Notes under the pieces: generated by a model
Database searches by the model: none
Told to the model about the DNA's origin: nothing
The model's input: only the letters and a program-made list of their open reading frames with translations
Shown here: one piece after another, positions 10,520 to 22,762 of the stretch
Numbering within the stretch: the first letter of the stretch is position 1
How the letters are laid out: every line of letters begins with the position of its first letter
From: Struthio camelus
Lineage: Eukaryota > Chordata > Aves > Struthioniformes > Struthionidae
NCBI RefSeq assembly: GCF_040807025.1
Contig: NC_090943.1
Span: 134,813,450 to 134,877,449, forward strand
Reading direction: 5' to 3'
DNA length: 64,000 nucleotides
Translations under genes and position numbers: made by a program

Positions 10520-12959
10520 ATTGCACAACTGTAAACCAGTAACAAAGTAATAAGAGCAAAGGGAACAAACATAAAACCATAAAACAGGACCTAAAATAAG
10601 ACTGTGATAAAAAACTTGTAAAAAACACTGGAGTAAAATCCGCTGAACCGAACCTCTAGGTAAATGGGAGAGTTAGTCTGGAGGGATCAGGGCACCTCTC
10701 ACAAGGCACACAAGGCAATATTTTGGTCTTAAGGACATCATTCTCGCCTTCCCATCCTCCCAACAGCCACGTACACTTACATATAACCTGTGCCAGCTAG
10801 AAGCGTGCTCCGTGACTTAAAGCTTTTAACCAGCACCTCTGCGCTGAGCCCCGAGAAGCCAGTGACCCATCTCAGATATGGTGACAAAACGCAGTAATGC
10901 CAGACAGTCTTCACCAGGCCTTTATGGCACCAGCCACAGACCCTGGCACTCGCCGCTGGAAGGGCATACTGCCACCCGGAACTGGGAAGGTAAATCAAGT
11001 GCCCCACACATCTCCCCATTCCTCCCAAAATTCCCAGTTCTGATTTTCCCTCTGATAACGTTTGCTCGCTGCCAGCAGCGGACACAAAGACGTTTTGCAT
11101 ACTACCCTATTGCACACTGGTCATCAGCAAGATCAGAGCAGATTTAATTTGCTTTTCCCTGCTCACAGCACACGCTACCATACTTATCAGGAGGAGCGAA
11201 GACAAACACAGAAAACAGTTCCGCAATAGCTTTCAGATTATTTCTTTAGTGTAAACAGCCAAGGCACAGCAGGAAAACCTGTGATATCAGTGCATGCAAA
11301 TATTTCTTGGGTCACCACAGGCATAAGCCCTGAGTCGAGAGCTGAAAAGCTACCTCGCGTAAGGAATGAAGCACATACTAGAGCGGCATAATTCGTTCCA
11401 ATTTACTTAAGATCCTGTTCGCATTCTGACTTGAAACTGCTTTAGGAAGACTTTATCAAACTCCGTGCAAGAAAGCCCACTAGCTTTTAGTCTGTATACA
11501 ACAAAATCTACTTATAAAGACTGTTTCACGAAGCCTATTCCATATCCAAGTAAAAAGCATTCACCTATGAAATGACTGCAGCTGACTCAAAATGACTGCA
11601 ACACACTCAAATGCCGTTGCCGTATAGCACGATCCCAACCAGCCATCAACGGAGAAGCTGATCCAAATTCATTAGAGGCTGTTGTACAGAAAGGATGCCA
11701 AGAAGAGCTGACAAACATGAGATATTTCACAGCGTGTACTGAAAACAGGCTGAAAGATCTTCTGGTTTGCCTCTTGTGGCCTCCAGAAAATTACTTTTTT
11801 TCCTTTGGATTAAATATAAATATATAGTAGGTAAGAAACGGCGGCAGCTCTTTGTGTGGCAAGGGAAACTAATGGGGCAAAGAAAAAACTTGCTCAAGTG
11901 AAACATTGAGTGAAAAACTGGCAGATTCTTTTTTTTTTTCCTCTCTCTCTCCAAATGCTCCTTTTTAGCGCAGTTGTGAAGCGCTGATAGCAGAAGGTGC
12001 TCCTTGGTAGGAGCTGGTACTTGGAAAGTTAGAGTTAAGGCCTTTGTAAAACTACCAATTTCTGCTAAAAGATCAGTGGACACTGGAAAAGATCAGCTAA
12101 CCAGTCCCTGCTATCTGACAGAAAGCAGACAAGACTGTGAAAAATACCAGGAACTTTATCTTCCCTATGCCGGTCCCTGATGTATCCACAAGCTCCCTTA
12201 CTGGGGCAGCTGTAACTAAAGCCGAGGCAGAAATGAATGGGCTCTTCTTCAGCACTCTCGCGTGACTAGTGAGGAAAGAGAAGCTGTTAACTGGGAAAGA
12301 GATAAAGCATTGGCGATTTACAATCCTAATTTCAGATTAGCCCCACAGCAGAGGCAACGTGCACAACATGATGCAACAAAAGCCTTTTTCAGAGAGTATG
12401 AGGTTGTTACAACGCTGTGAATCCTGCCACTTAAAACCAGTGCCTGAATGTGTAACTTCGGTAGCCTGAATTATTACTCAGGTTTCCACCAGAGCCGTCA
12501 TCACCACCGGCTCCAAGTAGGGTGACGGAGTATTAAGAAACATGAATGGCATGCACTCCTCCTCCTGAAGAAGTCTATATATAGATTTATACTCACGTTT
12601 TTAGGATGTACTATGCAGTCAAAACACAAAGTGCCTCAAGGTCAGACGGTAGCAAGGTGCCCAGTGCAATCAATAGCCACGGTCCTGCTCTGCACGGGGA
12701 TGGGGCCTTTAAACAACAACTGAGGTCCAAAGCTTGACACACTGTTTTATGCGGAAACAGGAAAGCAGGCAGAAGCTGACAGATTAGGTATTTCACAGCG
12801 GGGTAACAGGTTCACCATTGTATTTTATACCGTACAGTGGTAGCCATTGATTGAGGGCAGCTGTATTATTATAGCCCAAGATGTAATGAAGATTGTCATT
12901 GTCAAGGATAAGTTAAGTCTCTTAGCCAGGCAGTCCTAATCACAGTGGTTTGAGCACTG

Positions 12960-13140
12960 CGTGATTGTAGCTAACACTAGCCTCACAACATTTGCGTGAA
13001 GGCAGCAAGTGTCAGTCCCCATTCTGAAGAATGGAAACCGCAATTAAAGAAACTGCCTCGGGGAAACAGACAGAATTAGAAATTGAATCCGGACTCCTAG
13101 TCTGCCGTTTTAACCACAGGCTCACCCTGCAGACTCGCAA
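12960..13140 (+). mobile_element. MIR-like SINE relic
   Basis: In order it shows GCCTCACAACATTTGCGTGA, GTCAGTCCCCATTCTGAAGA, AATGGAAACCGC, AAACTGCCTCGGGGAAACAG, AATTGAATCCGGACTCCTAG and TTTTAACCACAGGCTCACCC. These parallel the MIR segments for the CTCACAACAACCCTGTGAGG block, the CCCCATTTTACAG block, GAAACTGAGGC, GATTCGAACCCAGG and CTCTTAACCACTACGC. The copy is strongly decayed. The comparison is with the consensus from memory. Confidence 0.65.
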
Positions 13141-16139
13141 ACATGCAACTTTAAAAAGTCAAAAGATACTGGAAACTATTGAGACACCACCTCCCAGGCT
13201 TCAGTGATATCTCTAGCCTAACAAAATAGGCACAAAAGAGCAAACATTGCTTGCAAAACAAAGCACATACCCCACTGGTCACTAGAGTGCTACAAGCTGG
13301 AATCAATGTGATGATTGTGACAGCTGAGAACAAATTCAGCTATGTTTGACAACTTCCAGAAAATATTGGCAAAGGACAGGGAATCTGCACTGCCCAGCAG
13401 CACCTTTGTGAATTGATTAGCCATATAGCAGATGGCAAGCCTGCTGCAGACTGAGACAGCAGAAGATGGCCAGTCTGGTTGAGAAGAACTTGAAGAAGAC
13501 TAGGGAGAAAAAGCACATCCTTACGGTGACAGCCCCCCAAAATATTTCAGAAATGTCAGATGCCTGATAGCTGAGGAACAGAACTGATTTTTAACATTTT
13601 CTTTAGTCTCAACTACTTCTTATGAGCATCTGTCCAGGTCACGTAACAAAATTAAATAGCAGTTAAAACCTCTCACTTTCACCTCTTTTCTTTACAAAAA
13701 ACATTAAAAATGTTAAAAAAAAAGAAACTTTTGCTTTTAAAATATTCTTCTAAGCAGTACTTATATAAGTCATTCAGGAATCAACTGATGTGTTTGAGAG
13801 AACTTCTTATATGCATTCCCTGAAATTGGGCATGCCTTGAGAGTTTGATTTTAGGAAAACACGTTCTGGACAAAGAGGAAAGACTTTGCCTCCCTCTTTC
13901 TGCTACATATTTTTGGGAGGGGTTTGGCACATGTTTGGGGGAAAAAAATCATATTTTTAATGGCTTTAGGAAATGCCTTAGGCTATTCAGAGTCTGCACA
14001 GCTGCTCATCAGTAGCCAGCCATGGCTGAAGGAGCAGAAACTATGGATCGCAGAAATATGCCATCTTTGTCTGGTGCCGAACAATGCCTCCGCAGTGAAA
14101 TACAATGGCCGTCTCTTATTTTCTACTAGCCCTTAGAAAGAAAAACGGGGAGAGGGAGGGGCAGGACGGATCATGGAGTTTACTTGCAGGGCCTCTGAGC
14201 TGAGGGGGAACATCAGCTCTGCACTCACAGATATGCAAATCTTTGCCCAGGCCCACAATAGCCGGAGCTTGGAGGACGCTGATAGCACCAGCCCAGTGCT
14301 CCCCGAGCCCCCCAAAAGCTCCGGCACCTCCAAACCCTACCAGTTCCTGGGACTCACCTAAAGCCAAAAGGTCAAAGCCTGCCTGAGAGAAGAGCTGTAA
14401 AAGCACTGATATCGCAGCTGACCCTTCTTAGCCTTCAGAGCATATCTGCTACCCTTAGCAGACGTTTTAAAACTTGCAGTTTGCCTGCCGTTCAAACAGT
14501 TTACAGATGCAACTGGCCCGAGGTACGTTTAATTGATGAATCTATGGTTCACGGTCCGTAGATTGTCCTTGCCATTAGTAAGGCTCACATACAAAAAGCT
14601 GGAACTCCTAGCACGTGATACCTTTATCTACATAATCTGAGCAAACTTTTTAAACGTGTGGTTTCAGTTTTTAAAACAAGCTACAATTCTGAGGACTTTA
14701 ATAAGACCACTGACTTGCAGCTACCATAGGCATTTAGATTTTTAAGTCAAGACTGATAGAGTACAGATCGCAAAATATTAGCATTAAACTACTGCAACAA
14801 GAGTTCAAACAATTAAGATTTGAGGGGTTTGCCAATGCCGACATCAATCCATAAAAGGCAGAACAGCAGAACCATTCAGTAACACTGATTTATCCCCTTT
14901 TAGAAAATACATTTTGCAGTACAGTTCATGTTATCATAAATACTTACAATTTTACATCACACATATCACCTAAACTTATATGTAGACTGAGCTGGGACAT
15001 ACACCTCTGAATCTTAATTTTGGAAGGAAGGTTTTTTTATTGCTTCCAAAACTCTCATTGAACTTGGATCACAGCAATTGTCAATCCTTAACATTTAACT
15101 TTGTTGATTTTCATCAGAACAGCTGACTAAAACCTATGATAAGAATATAAGCCTAAAACATCTTCTACCTGTTTAAAAAGCCAACTTCAGGTCTCTCTAA
15201 GGCATCAATCATATTGCACAACAGATTATTTATACAGCACTTCTTGCGTAATCTTCCCAAAAGACATATGCACCAAAACCATCCGGGCAGCACTCTCCCC
15301 CTTTGAAAGGGGTCAGAAAGCGTTCACAGGCTGACACTTTTCAGGCCCACGGGAAGAAGCACGGAGTCAGCCAGGTCCCAGGGTCACCAGGTACGTGGCC
15401 TCACCAGACCCCCAGACCCAGATGTTAGGGATTCAGATGCTGCCAAAATGCATGGTGCAGATTAACAAGAATCCTGACCATCAGAGCAATTCTGTAAGCA
15501 ATACGAAATTTAATGGAAAACTTAATACTAGAAAAATTAGGCTAATCTCTCTGCTTAGCCTCTCTCAAGTGAAAGCCCTGATTTCACCTTAGTAAATAGC
15601 AAAGGTCTTCAAGAGAAGAAACCTGTGCATTACTCCAATAAGGCACAGTTCCTGACATTGGGATGAAACAGAGACCAAAGCTAAACAGGAGATCCTGGGG
15701 ACCAGTTTAGAGATTTGTCTGCTGTTTCATCAGTAAAAGTTTTCAAAACTCATACTTTTAACAGCACTTGACAGCCCAGGCTCACAAAATAAAGTCCACA
15801 AGCCCCCTTTTGCAAGTTCTGAGAAAAATATTTAACAGCTTGAGCAATTTTGTTGTCTGTATTGGCAGATATGCATACCAGATACACAGAAAAAGACAGT
15901 GTTAGTATGCAGATCCTTGCTGTACTTTGACACAGATATCTCCTTCTCGAAAGTAGCGAGGGGGGAAAAAAAAAAAAAAAGTCAACCTCTCACTTGTATC
16001 CCTTGATGACTCCCATTACGAATCCTGTGACCATTAGGAGGTCCAGCGGAAAATGACTGTTAGCAGAAAAAGGCTTCTGACAGAGGTGGAGAAAAACGGC
16101 ACTCCATATGTGAATTCAGTTCAGAATACTATCTGATCT
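13141..16139. other. Intergenic stretch downstream of CHD7
   Basis: Mixed-composition sequence without a supportable gene. Small open frames on both strands (for example 14116-14406) lack conserved motifs. A poly(A) tract occurs at about 15.97 kb and a further AATAAA on the minus strand at 15.04 kb. Nothing else is recognised. Confidence 0.7.
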
Positions 16140-16161
16140 AATCATATTACTCATGTAAGCT

Positions 16162-16167
16162 TTTATT
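16162..16167 (-). terminator. Candidate poly(A) signal AATAAA, distal
   Basis: Canonical hexamer on the CHD7 strand about 2.9 kb after the stop. A further AATAAA occurs at 15036-15041, about 4 kb after the stop. Confidence 0.4.
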
Positions 16168-18159
16168 CATTTAGATACACTTTAAAGCTTCATAAGAATC
16201 TTTGCAATGATTAACATGTAAAAAGCTCTGTCTCATATCAAAGAAAAAACTTCATATTTTCATGTAATACATTTCTTGGACATTAGATGGCAATCCCCCC
16301 ACTTCATTTTTCATACCAGGGGCCCTCATTCCTTCCCAAAATCAAATGCCACTGTCTTTTCAATAGGAGAAGTCTGTTTGGTCTGCAAGAAGCAAGGCTG
16401 TTTGGAAAGCACGTCTAAAACAAGGCCAGTCCCTCACCACCATGGCACTCATGCTGTTGCAACAGTCCTACAGTTTCTCTTTCTCTTTGAATAAGAGATG
16501 CAGATGAGTAATATGATTATTGAGAAATCCTTATCATAAGGGTAAGATTCACTTATTTGTCTGCTGGACACCATATGCCATCACTTGGATGTTTCCATGC
16601 CAAAAAACTATAGGTAGAAATTAGCAGTTATCAGAATTTTCCCCCTCACTGCGAAAAGGGAAGGGGGTTAGAGAAGGGGTTAGTGTGGCATTTAACAATA
16701 TAATTTCTCTTCCTGCCAATTAAAAAAGGTCCTCCCAAGGGGTATCATTAGTCTGTGTAAATCTTTACTGGGAATTATAAAACTGATTTTTTTTTTTTTT
16801 AAAAAAGGCTATTTTATATTAGTATGTGCAGTACACACAGCAGGAAGCACCTAGCAACTTTTACAGTGGAAATTCGATAGGTAGTGGGAAAAAATAAGAC
16901 ACTCGACATTTAAATAACTTAAATAACAGATCAAAAGATTTCAAAAGACTATGTAACACACCTGATCAAATTAATGTACCTTTGCTCTCAGCATCCCAGT
17001 TTTTGTCAGGGTCTACATGCGATGTTTCAGAAAGAGGCAGGAATAACGCACAGAGGCAACTGTTCAGTGATGTACATGAGGAGAAATCCTTCCTGACCTT
17101 CATTAACTCTGTATGATCTATTTAAGTGGCAGTACAAGACATTCTGACATCTATTCATTTCAACAGTGCATGCCTGTGATTCATTCACACAAAATTCACT
17201 TCCCTAAGCTTTCATTTCTAATCTACTCTCGTTGTTCGTGAAATGCTCCTTCCAGGCCACCGTTGCCCCTTTTTATACATCCTCCCCATGACTGAATTTT
17301 CGCCTGGCACTACTTGGCCGTTTGAGCTCCTGTGTAAATTCGTACTGGATCCAAGAGCGAGGTTTGAAGCTCTTCAGCATTCCAAAAGCACAGATAATAT
17401 TAGTCATAGGATGGGGGTCCACCCACAGCCGGCCACTTAAATAGCTAGTTTTTCATGTACTGCACTGCAAATCTAACCCTTTATCCTCACTCTTGAGATG
17501 GTCGCGCATGTGTGCGTCAAGGTGACAACAACCGCGAAAACAGAAGTTCTCAGATGACACATTATCTCGAATATCAAAGGTCACAAAAGGGTACAAATCG
17601 GTAGCTCTCCAGAAGAGACACTGGTTTTTATGAAAAGTGGGTCAGTTTTAGTTTCATGTAGGTTGTTTGACACAGTGGTTTCTGGCATCACAAGCTCCGG
17701 CCTACAGGATACCACAGAGCCTTTGTATCCCTTGCTGTCACTACAGCATTGTGTTTTTCTACCCATTAACCAAGGATAAATGACCTAGATATTGTGCCTA
17801 TTAAAGCCTCATTTTTCTTTTGCCCTTTTGTTCTTTAGTGTACCACATTATCACATGCTGAACACATTTTAAAGTATTCTCAGTCTCTCATGCCCCTTTG
17901 AAGGAGTAGAGTTTTTAGTGTGTTATTTCTGTGGAGTTACTTAGAGTGGAAAAATATGAAGGTAATTCAAGGTTTCTCTTCCTGTCTAGTCCGTTGAAGA
18001 CAATCAGTTCAGCATATTACAGCCACTAATCTATGAAAGAATATAGCAGAAAAATGCTATAAAAAAAGCCACAATGCAAATACAAAAAATGTGAACACCA
18101 GTTGTGATGTCCCTAAACACTACATTCTATAATTACATCTCTGCATATCATGGGTCACT

Positions 18160-18165
18160 TTTATT
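18160..18165 (-). terminator. Candidate poly(A) signal AATAAA, proximal
   Basis: Canonical hexamer on the CHD7 strand about 0.9 kb after the stop codon. GU-containing sequence (TGTAGTGTTT) follows about 40 bases downstream, as expected for a cleavage site. Confidence 0.5.
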
Positions 18166-18557
18166 AAAAGCATCATTACTACAGTTGGCAGCAATTTACA
18201 TCTTATCTTACATGATAGCAGTTCCCAAAGAAAAAAAAAAATAAAAAGACATCACAACAAAGAAAAACAATACATTTACAAAGTCATGTCTGTAAACTTC
18301 AAGGCTAGTTTAGAGTTGAGGTAATGCTGTTTAGCTTTGTGGCTAAAGTAACAAAGTCCTTTAATTTAAAAAAGGTACCTGATTTTTTTTTTTTTTTTGT
18401 TTATACCAGTGCATTACAAGATCACGAGACGATTAAACTGTAGCTTTATCCTGTAAGAACCTTCTCCGTGGGTTAATTTCCAAAAGGTACTCTTCACATT
18501 CAACAGCTGCCTTATTATTGCTGTGTCTCAAGACAGAGACATTCACACTATCATGAA

Positions 18558-18605
18558 AGATTGTCAGAGAGAGAGTGTGTGTGTGGGGGTGTGTGCGCGC
18601 ATGTG
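18558..18605. repeat. CA/GT-rich alternating tract in the 3' UTR
   Basis: On the plus strand GAGAGAGAGTGTGTGTGTGG is followed by GGGTGTGTGCGCGCATGTGA. The transcript therefore has a CA-rich run with a GCGCGC core. Purine-pyrimidine alternation makes it a Z-DNA candidate. Confidence 0.85.
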
Positions 18606-19082
18606 AGTGGGTGAACTCCCATACAGTCAAAATGAAGCGCAAGTACGATATGTATGGAAAATTTCATCTTGACCTTCACAGCAAAAAAAAAAAAAAAATA
18701 AAAATAAAAAATTAAATATATAACTTCATCCTTCCTTTAAGCAGCACTTCCTTCTATTAGTGCCACTTGATTACAAATTGCTGCTTTCATAATACCAATG
18801 GTACCAAAAGAAAAAAAAGCAGAGCATTATGTCAATTTCCTTAAAAAGACATGATCACCTCTCAAATTTCATCTCTCCTAGGGATAATAAATAATGCACT
18901 GCACAATACTTAATGACCAAGATACCTTTTGACACATCTGTATAACATGACTTGAACTTTTTTTGCTACACTATGTTACAGAACAGCTTATAAAAACTAA
19001 GTATGGACATTAACTGTGAGTGTAAACAGTAGGACTACCACTTGTCAAAAGTTTAAAACACTTTAACTGTAACTGGTACTGG

Positions 19083-20036
19083 TTATTCATCATTTTCATT
19101 GTTTTCTATTTCTTCCCCCCCATCAAGCGAGTCTAATTCTTCACCCTGTGCTATTTCATCTTCTAAAACGGAGGAATCTGCAGTTTTATCAAGGCTCTCC
19201 TCTGCATCACTGCCTTCTAGATTTTCTTCATCTTTAAAGGCAGCTCCTTCAGTTTTGTCAGTAGCTTTCTCTTCATTGGAGCCCACTGCATTCTGAAGTC
19301 CTGCTAATGCTGGGAAACCAGGCAGAGTCAATCCTCCCAGTCCTGGAGGTAGAAACATAGATGGGTAGAACAGGCCAGGAGCCATGGTAGACAGCAGGAA
19401 AGGATTGAAGGCCAGAGGGTTTGTGGGCAATCCAGTGTTGGTGGTGGTGGTAGTGGTGGCAGTGGCGGTAGTCGCCGCAGTAGCAGCACTGACAGATCCA
19501 TTTGCAGAGTCAGTAGCAGAAACAGTGTCTGTGCTTTTCTCAGAGTCTTTGTTCTCCTCTTCGTTCTCGTTTTTCTTCTCTTCAGCTTTTGAAGTGCCAT
19601 CCTCAGTCTCTCCTTGACCAGAAGCAGTAGTGGCATTTCCAGTAGTAGCTGTTATCGGGTTATTCAACAGTCCGCTTAGTCCAAACATGTTGGGCAATCC
19701 TGCCATCCCTGGCAACATCAGAGGCAACATGGCAGCCGGATTTTTCGTGTCCCCCCCAGCAGCAGCAGCTGTTGCTAGCCCTGGCGGGAAGCCCATGAGG
19801 CCTGCGAGCTGGAGAGACTGCAGGTTCTGTAGATTCTGGAGGCTTGTGAGGTCCATTCCAGCAAACAGACTGTTCATTAGTAGTGGGTTGATTCCCGAAG
19901 TTGATGCTACAGCAGCAGCTGCTGCAGCTGCTTTGGCAATTTCACTTTTTGGCCTTCTTCCCCTTCTGCTTGCTCCTTCCTCCCTCACAACAGGTCCAGT
20001 GAGAAGACGGTCAAACATGGACTCTGGAACAAAACC
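19083..20036 (-). CDS. CHD7: CHD7 exon 38: C-terminal region and stop
   Basis: It encodes 317 residues and a TAA stop. It starts [20 protein letters not shown], has a basic RRGRRPKSE stretch, a seven-Ala run, the Leu/Gln repeat [19 protein letters not shown], Pro/Gly/Leu-rich segments ([37 protein letters not shown]), a Thr/Ala tract and a final acidic tail ending EIENNENDE. This tail is nearly unique to CHD7 and fixes the identity. The Thr/Ala tract is longer than I recall in mammals. The acceptor is CCCCTTTTCAG. Confidence 0.98.
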   Translation of the reverse strand, partial: GFVPESMFDRLLTGPVVREEGASRRGRRPKSEIAKAAAAAAAVASTSGINPLLMNSLFAGMDLTSLQNLQNLQSLQLAGLMGFPPGLATAAAAGGDTKNPAAMLPLMLPGMAGLPNMFGLSGLLNNPITATTGNATTASGQGETEDGTSKAEEKKNENEEENKDSEKSTDTVSATDSANGSVSAATAATTATATTTTTTNTGLPTNPLAFNPFLLSTMAPGLFYPSMFLPPGLGGLTLPGFPALAGLQNAVGSNEEKATDKTEGAAFKDEENLEGSDAEESLDKTADSSVLEDEIAQGEELDSLDGGEEIENNENDE

Positions 20037-20886
20037 CTGAAAAGGGGATATATAAAAACAAAGCTTTATCCTCAATTAGCTTTTATAGCTTCTAGCAGTA
20101 ACTGATGACCATGCAGTTCCTGCATTCAATTCTCAGTACGCACATTTGGCATGACACGTCAAGAAAACTGTTGTATAACATGGAAGAAATGGAAAGGATT
20201 TCATTGTATTCAGGTATTCCAAAAGTGGTTTGTATTTCAAACCTAGCAAATTGTGACTAGCTAGCTGCTAACGTGAGTGGCAGTAGAGCACATGAGAAAA
20301 ACTAAAGAAAGCAAAGTCACAATTTTTTCATATTTAATCACAGCGGTAGAATAAAATATGCTGGAACTCTGCAGCTTCATTTAAAACATATTAAAATATT
20401 GCAGTTACATGAGTTTATGGCTTTGTACTGTACACTGAGTTGTATCCGCTGAACGGTATCCTTTATTTTCAAACAGCTATTGTGAAATAAAAGGCAGAAA
20501 AGATAATCTTTTTGATGTTGCCTGCTACCCAGATGAATTCTGTTATGTATATGACAAATATTTTCTTAATAGTTGCTTAACATATGAATATTGCATTTAT
20601 TAAGGCTCCTTGCTTGTACGAAAAATTTAATGTAAAACAAATGCTGAAAGTTGCTTTACCATACCTGATTTTTTCCAGTGTACTGCAATCCCATTCTGCA
20701 GCAGCCTTCTATCATCATTCCCCCCAGAGCTGGGTAACTCCCATCCTGACACTACATTTTCCTTAGTTCAAACTAGCCATGAGATAAAGACTTAATAATC
20801 AATGTTTGCACAGAAAAACTTATGCAACCTTCATTTTTTTCCGTGCTATAATCTGCAGCGAAGCACAGACCAAACGTTTCACTTAC

Positions 20887-20991
20887 AGACTGTTTAACAA
20901 TGTCAGTCCAATCTGGAGCAACAGCAAATTCAGGGTTTTCTTCCAACCATCTTGGCAAGTCCTTCATTGGAGGGGCCATAGCTCCACCCAT
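20887..20991 (-). CDS. CHD7: CHD7 exon 37: second BRK domain
   Basis: It encodes 35 residues: [20 protein letters not shown] and [26 protein letters not shown] is the BRK core helix. The ATG start of the exon is internal. The acceptor is TGAATTAG and the donor TCT|GTAAGT; both ends are phase 0. Intron 37 (850 bp) after it is AT-rich with nothing recognised. Confidence 0.96.
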
Positions 20992-21445
20992 CTAATTCAA
21001 AAGATCAAAGTATTAATCAAAAAACAGCTACATATATGGATGTAGTTCATCTGTGCAAGGATGAACTGTTCATCTCTGAAGGATGGCAGTAATGGTTTTC
21101 AACTCAGCTTGTGGAAAACTACATGGAAACCAGTAAAGGAGGGTAGAATTGAAAGGATCACGTTTAAAACAATAGTGAAACGTTACAGGTTACGCATATC
21201 TGCTATAAGGAAAAAAACAAACTACACAGTTTCAAACAGCAATGAATTATTCACTCAACTTAAGTCATTAATATGAACACGTCAGAAGAACAGAGGGAGA
21301 ACTAGAGGAACTGGGTGGTAGAATCTAGCGAGATTAAACTCCAGTGCCGAATTATTCAACTTTTGAGGAAGTCTGGAATAAGAAGCTTGCTTTCCATACG
21401 CAAAGAAGTTACTAAATAACTCTACCAAACTAACAAATTTTTTAC

Positions 21446-21586
21446 CTTCTTTCCATTTCGCTTATTTACAACAGGTACCCTTTCTTCTCCTGTCAAGGTG
21501 TTTATATCCAGTTTATTAGGGTTTCGACATCTGTGTCGTTTTTGTTTCGGCTTCTGAAATGGGGAAAACAGCACATCTGCACTCTT
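21446..21586 (-). CDS. CHD7: CHD7 exon 36: linker and start of second BRK domain
   Basis: It encodes 47 residues: [20 protein letters not shown] then [20 protein letters not shown], ending [24 protein letters not shown] is the first part of BRK domain 2. I placed the start at 21586 because the mammalian protein has the ADVLFS-FQ segment. A second acceptor (CCCCATTTCAG) 33 nt downstream would remove 11 residues in frame. The donor is AAG|GTAAAA. Intron 36 (454 bp) shows nothing recognised. Confidence 0.93.
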
Positions 21587-22000
21587 CTGGAAGGAAGAGA
21601 AATGTACTGCTTGTTAGTTATTCATTTTCTTTTCAAAATCACCAATTATGGAACCTTTTCTAACAAAAATTTAAAGAATGGGCCAATTATACTTTCCCCT
21701 CAGATTGTCTCAAAAAAATCTTTTCCCCCTTATCAAAAAATTCTGCACAATTTGACACAAAAACTGTTTAAATACATTGTTAAATATTAAGAAAGAAAAA
21801 AAACACCCCACATATTCTAATTCTTCTTGGGAATTTAGATCTCACAGTAAGCGTGGTTAAAAAGAAAATTTCTACTGAAATTAAGCAGCAGTTAAAAACC
21901 CCAATGATGACGCCCCATGTGAAGAAATTTGTTCTGATGTCTGTAAAACCCATTTCTATACTAATTTATTCTAGCCACACTTCTAGAATCACATACTTAC

Positions 22001-22222
22001 TGGTACATAACTTGGCATATCTACAGTGTAAGTAGGATGCAATTTAAGCCATTCAACTAAATCCTTGTTTTTAGGAGCATCCTCTCCCACCAGTCTGGTC
22101 CCATCCTCGAGATTGATTACAGGGATGCGAGTGTCTGGGTCCAGTTGACCAGGAGATGGAATGTTCCTTGCTGGTAGGGCCTCCATATCTTCTTCAAAAG
22201 CTTTGGTCACTTCTGCATCCTC
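22001..22222 (-). CDS. CHD7: CHD7 exon 35: first BRK domain
   Basis: It encodes 74 residues: [20 protein letters not shown], then [20 protein letters not shown] and [20 protein letters not shown], ending SYVP. The [20 protein letters not shown] and LVEWLKLHP elements are the BRK signature, a fold shared by CHD6-9 and Brahma-type remodelers. The acceptor is TCTTTTAG and the donor CCA|GTAAGT; both ends are phase 0. Intron 35 (414 bp) shows nothing else. Confidence 0.96.
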
Positions 22223-22762
22223 CTAAAAGATATTAACATTGGTACTAATTCTCATTTCAAAGGAACAGTTACCTGGGGAAGGAATCTCACAAATGAGTGA
22301 AGTTCAGTCCTCAAAGAGATTCCGTACAGGCAAGACTTAATGGGGTTTAAATATTCATACTACGTAAAATAATACTCTTATATTAAGGAACTTTGTTAAT
22401 CTAGCACCTCGTATATTAAGGAAGCATACAGCTAAAGACAGAGCATTCCCAGTTAATGGCCCCAAACCCTTCCTTTTTATACCAAGATAAACGTTGTTAT
22501 ACATACTCTGTTTCGTGAAAAAAGTTTTTGTTTTTGAAAGGAGAAGCTACTTAAAATAGATGCTCAACGTGCTAGAGTTAAAATTTGATATGAACAACAT
22601 TTTGTTTGGTTAAAGAAATAATAGCTCTAACCACAAAGCAAAAGCTGGTTAGGTAAAAACTGCACATTACCATTAGCCAGAGCATGAAAACGCTTTAAAC
22701 TCACATTCAGGAAGTACTAGACACAGAAGAACAAATATGAGACAAAAAGGTTGCTGTCTTAC

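Larger units (their letters stand above)
8840..12959. other. Intergenic stretch without recognised genes
   Basis: Includes an 8-bp-stem hairpin at 9569-9592, an (AAAT)n array at 10.50 kb and a T run at 11.93 kb. The 9.0-9.6 kb part is more GC-rich and carries short chance open frames. I see no coding exon, RNA gene or intact transposon. Confidence 0.7.
16140..19082 (-). other. CHD7: CHD7 3' UTR (end uncertain)
   Basis: Sequence downstream of the stop codon, AT-rich and without splice-site or coding character. AATAAA signals on the minus strand at 18160-18165 and 16162-16167 would give UTRs of about 0.95 or 2.9 kb; the known human UTR is between these lengths. It includes a CA-rich/alternating tract at about 18.56-18.60 kb and poly(U/A) tracts at about 18.23, 18.38 and 18.69 kb. 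Which end is used cannot be told from the sequence. Confidence 0.55.

Noticed and set aside
14116..14406. Minus-strand open frame of 96 codons with a GTGAGT donor-like site near 14.35 kb
   Set aside because: One donor-like site without an acceptor partner, homology or composition shift is not enough to call an exon.
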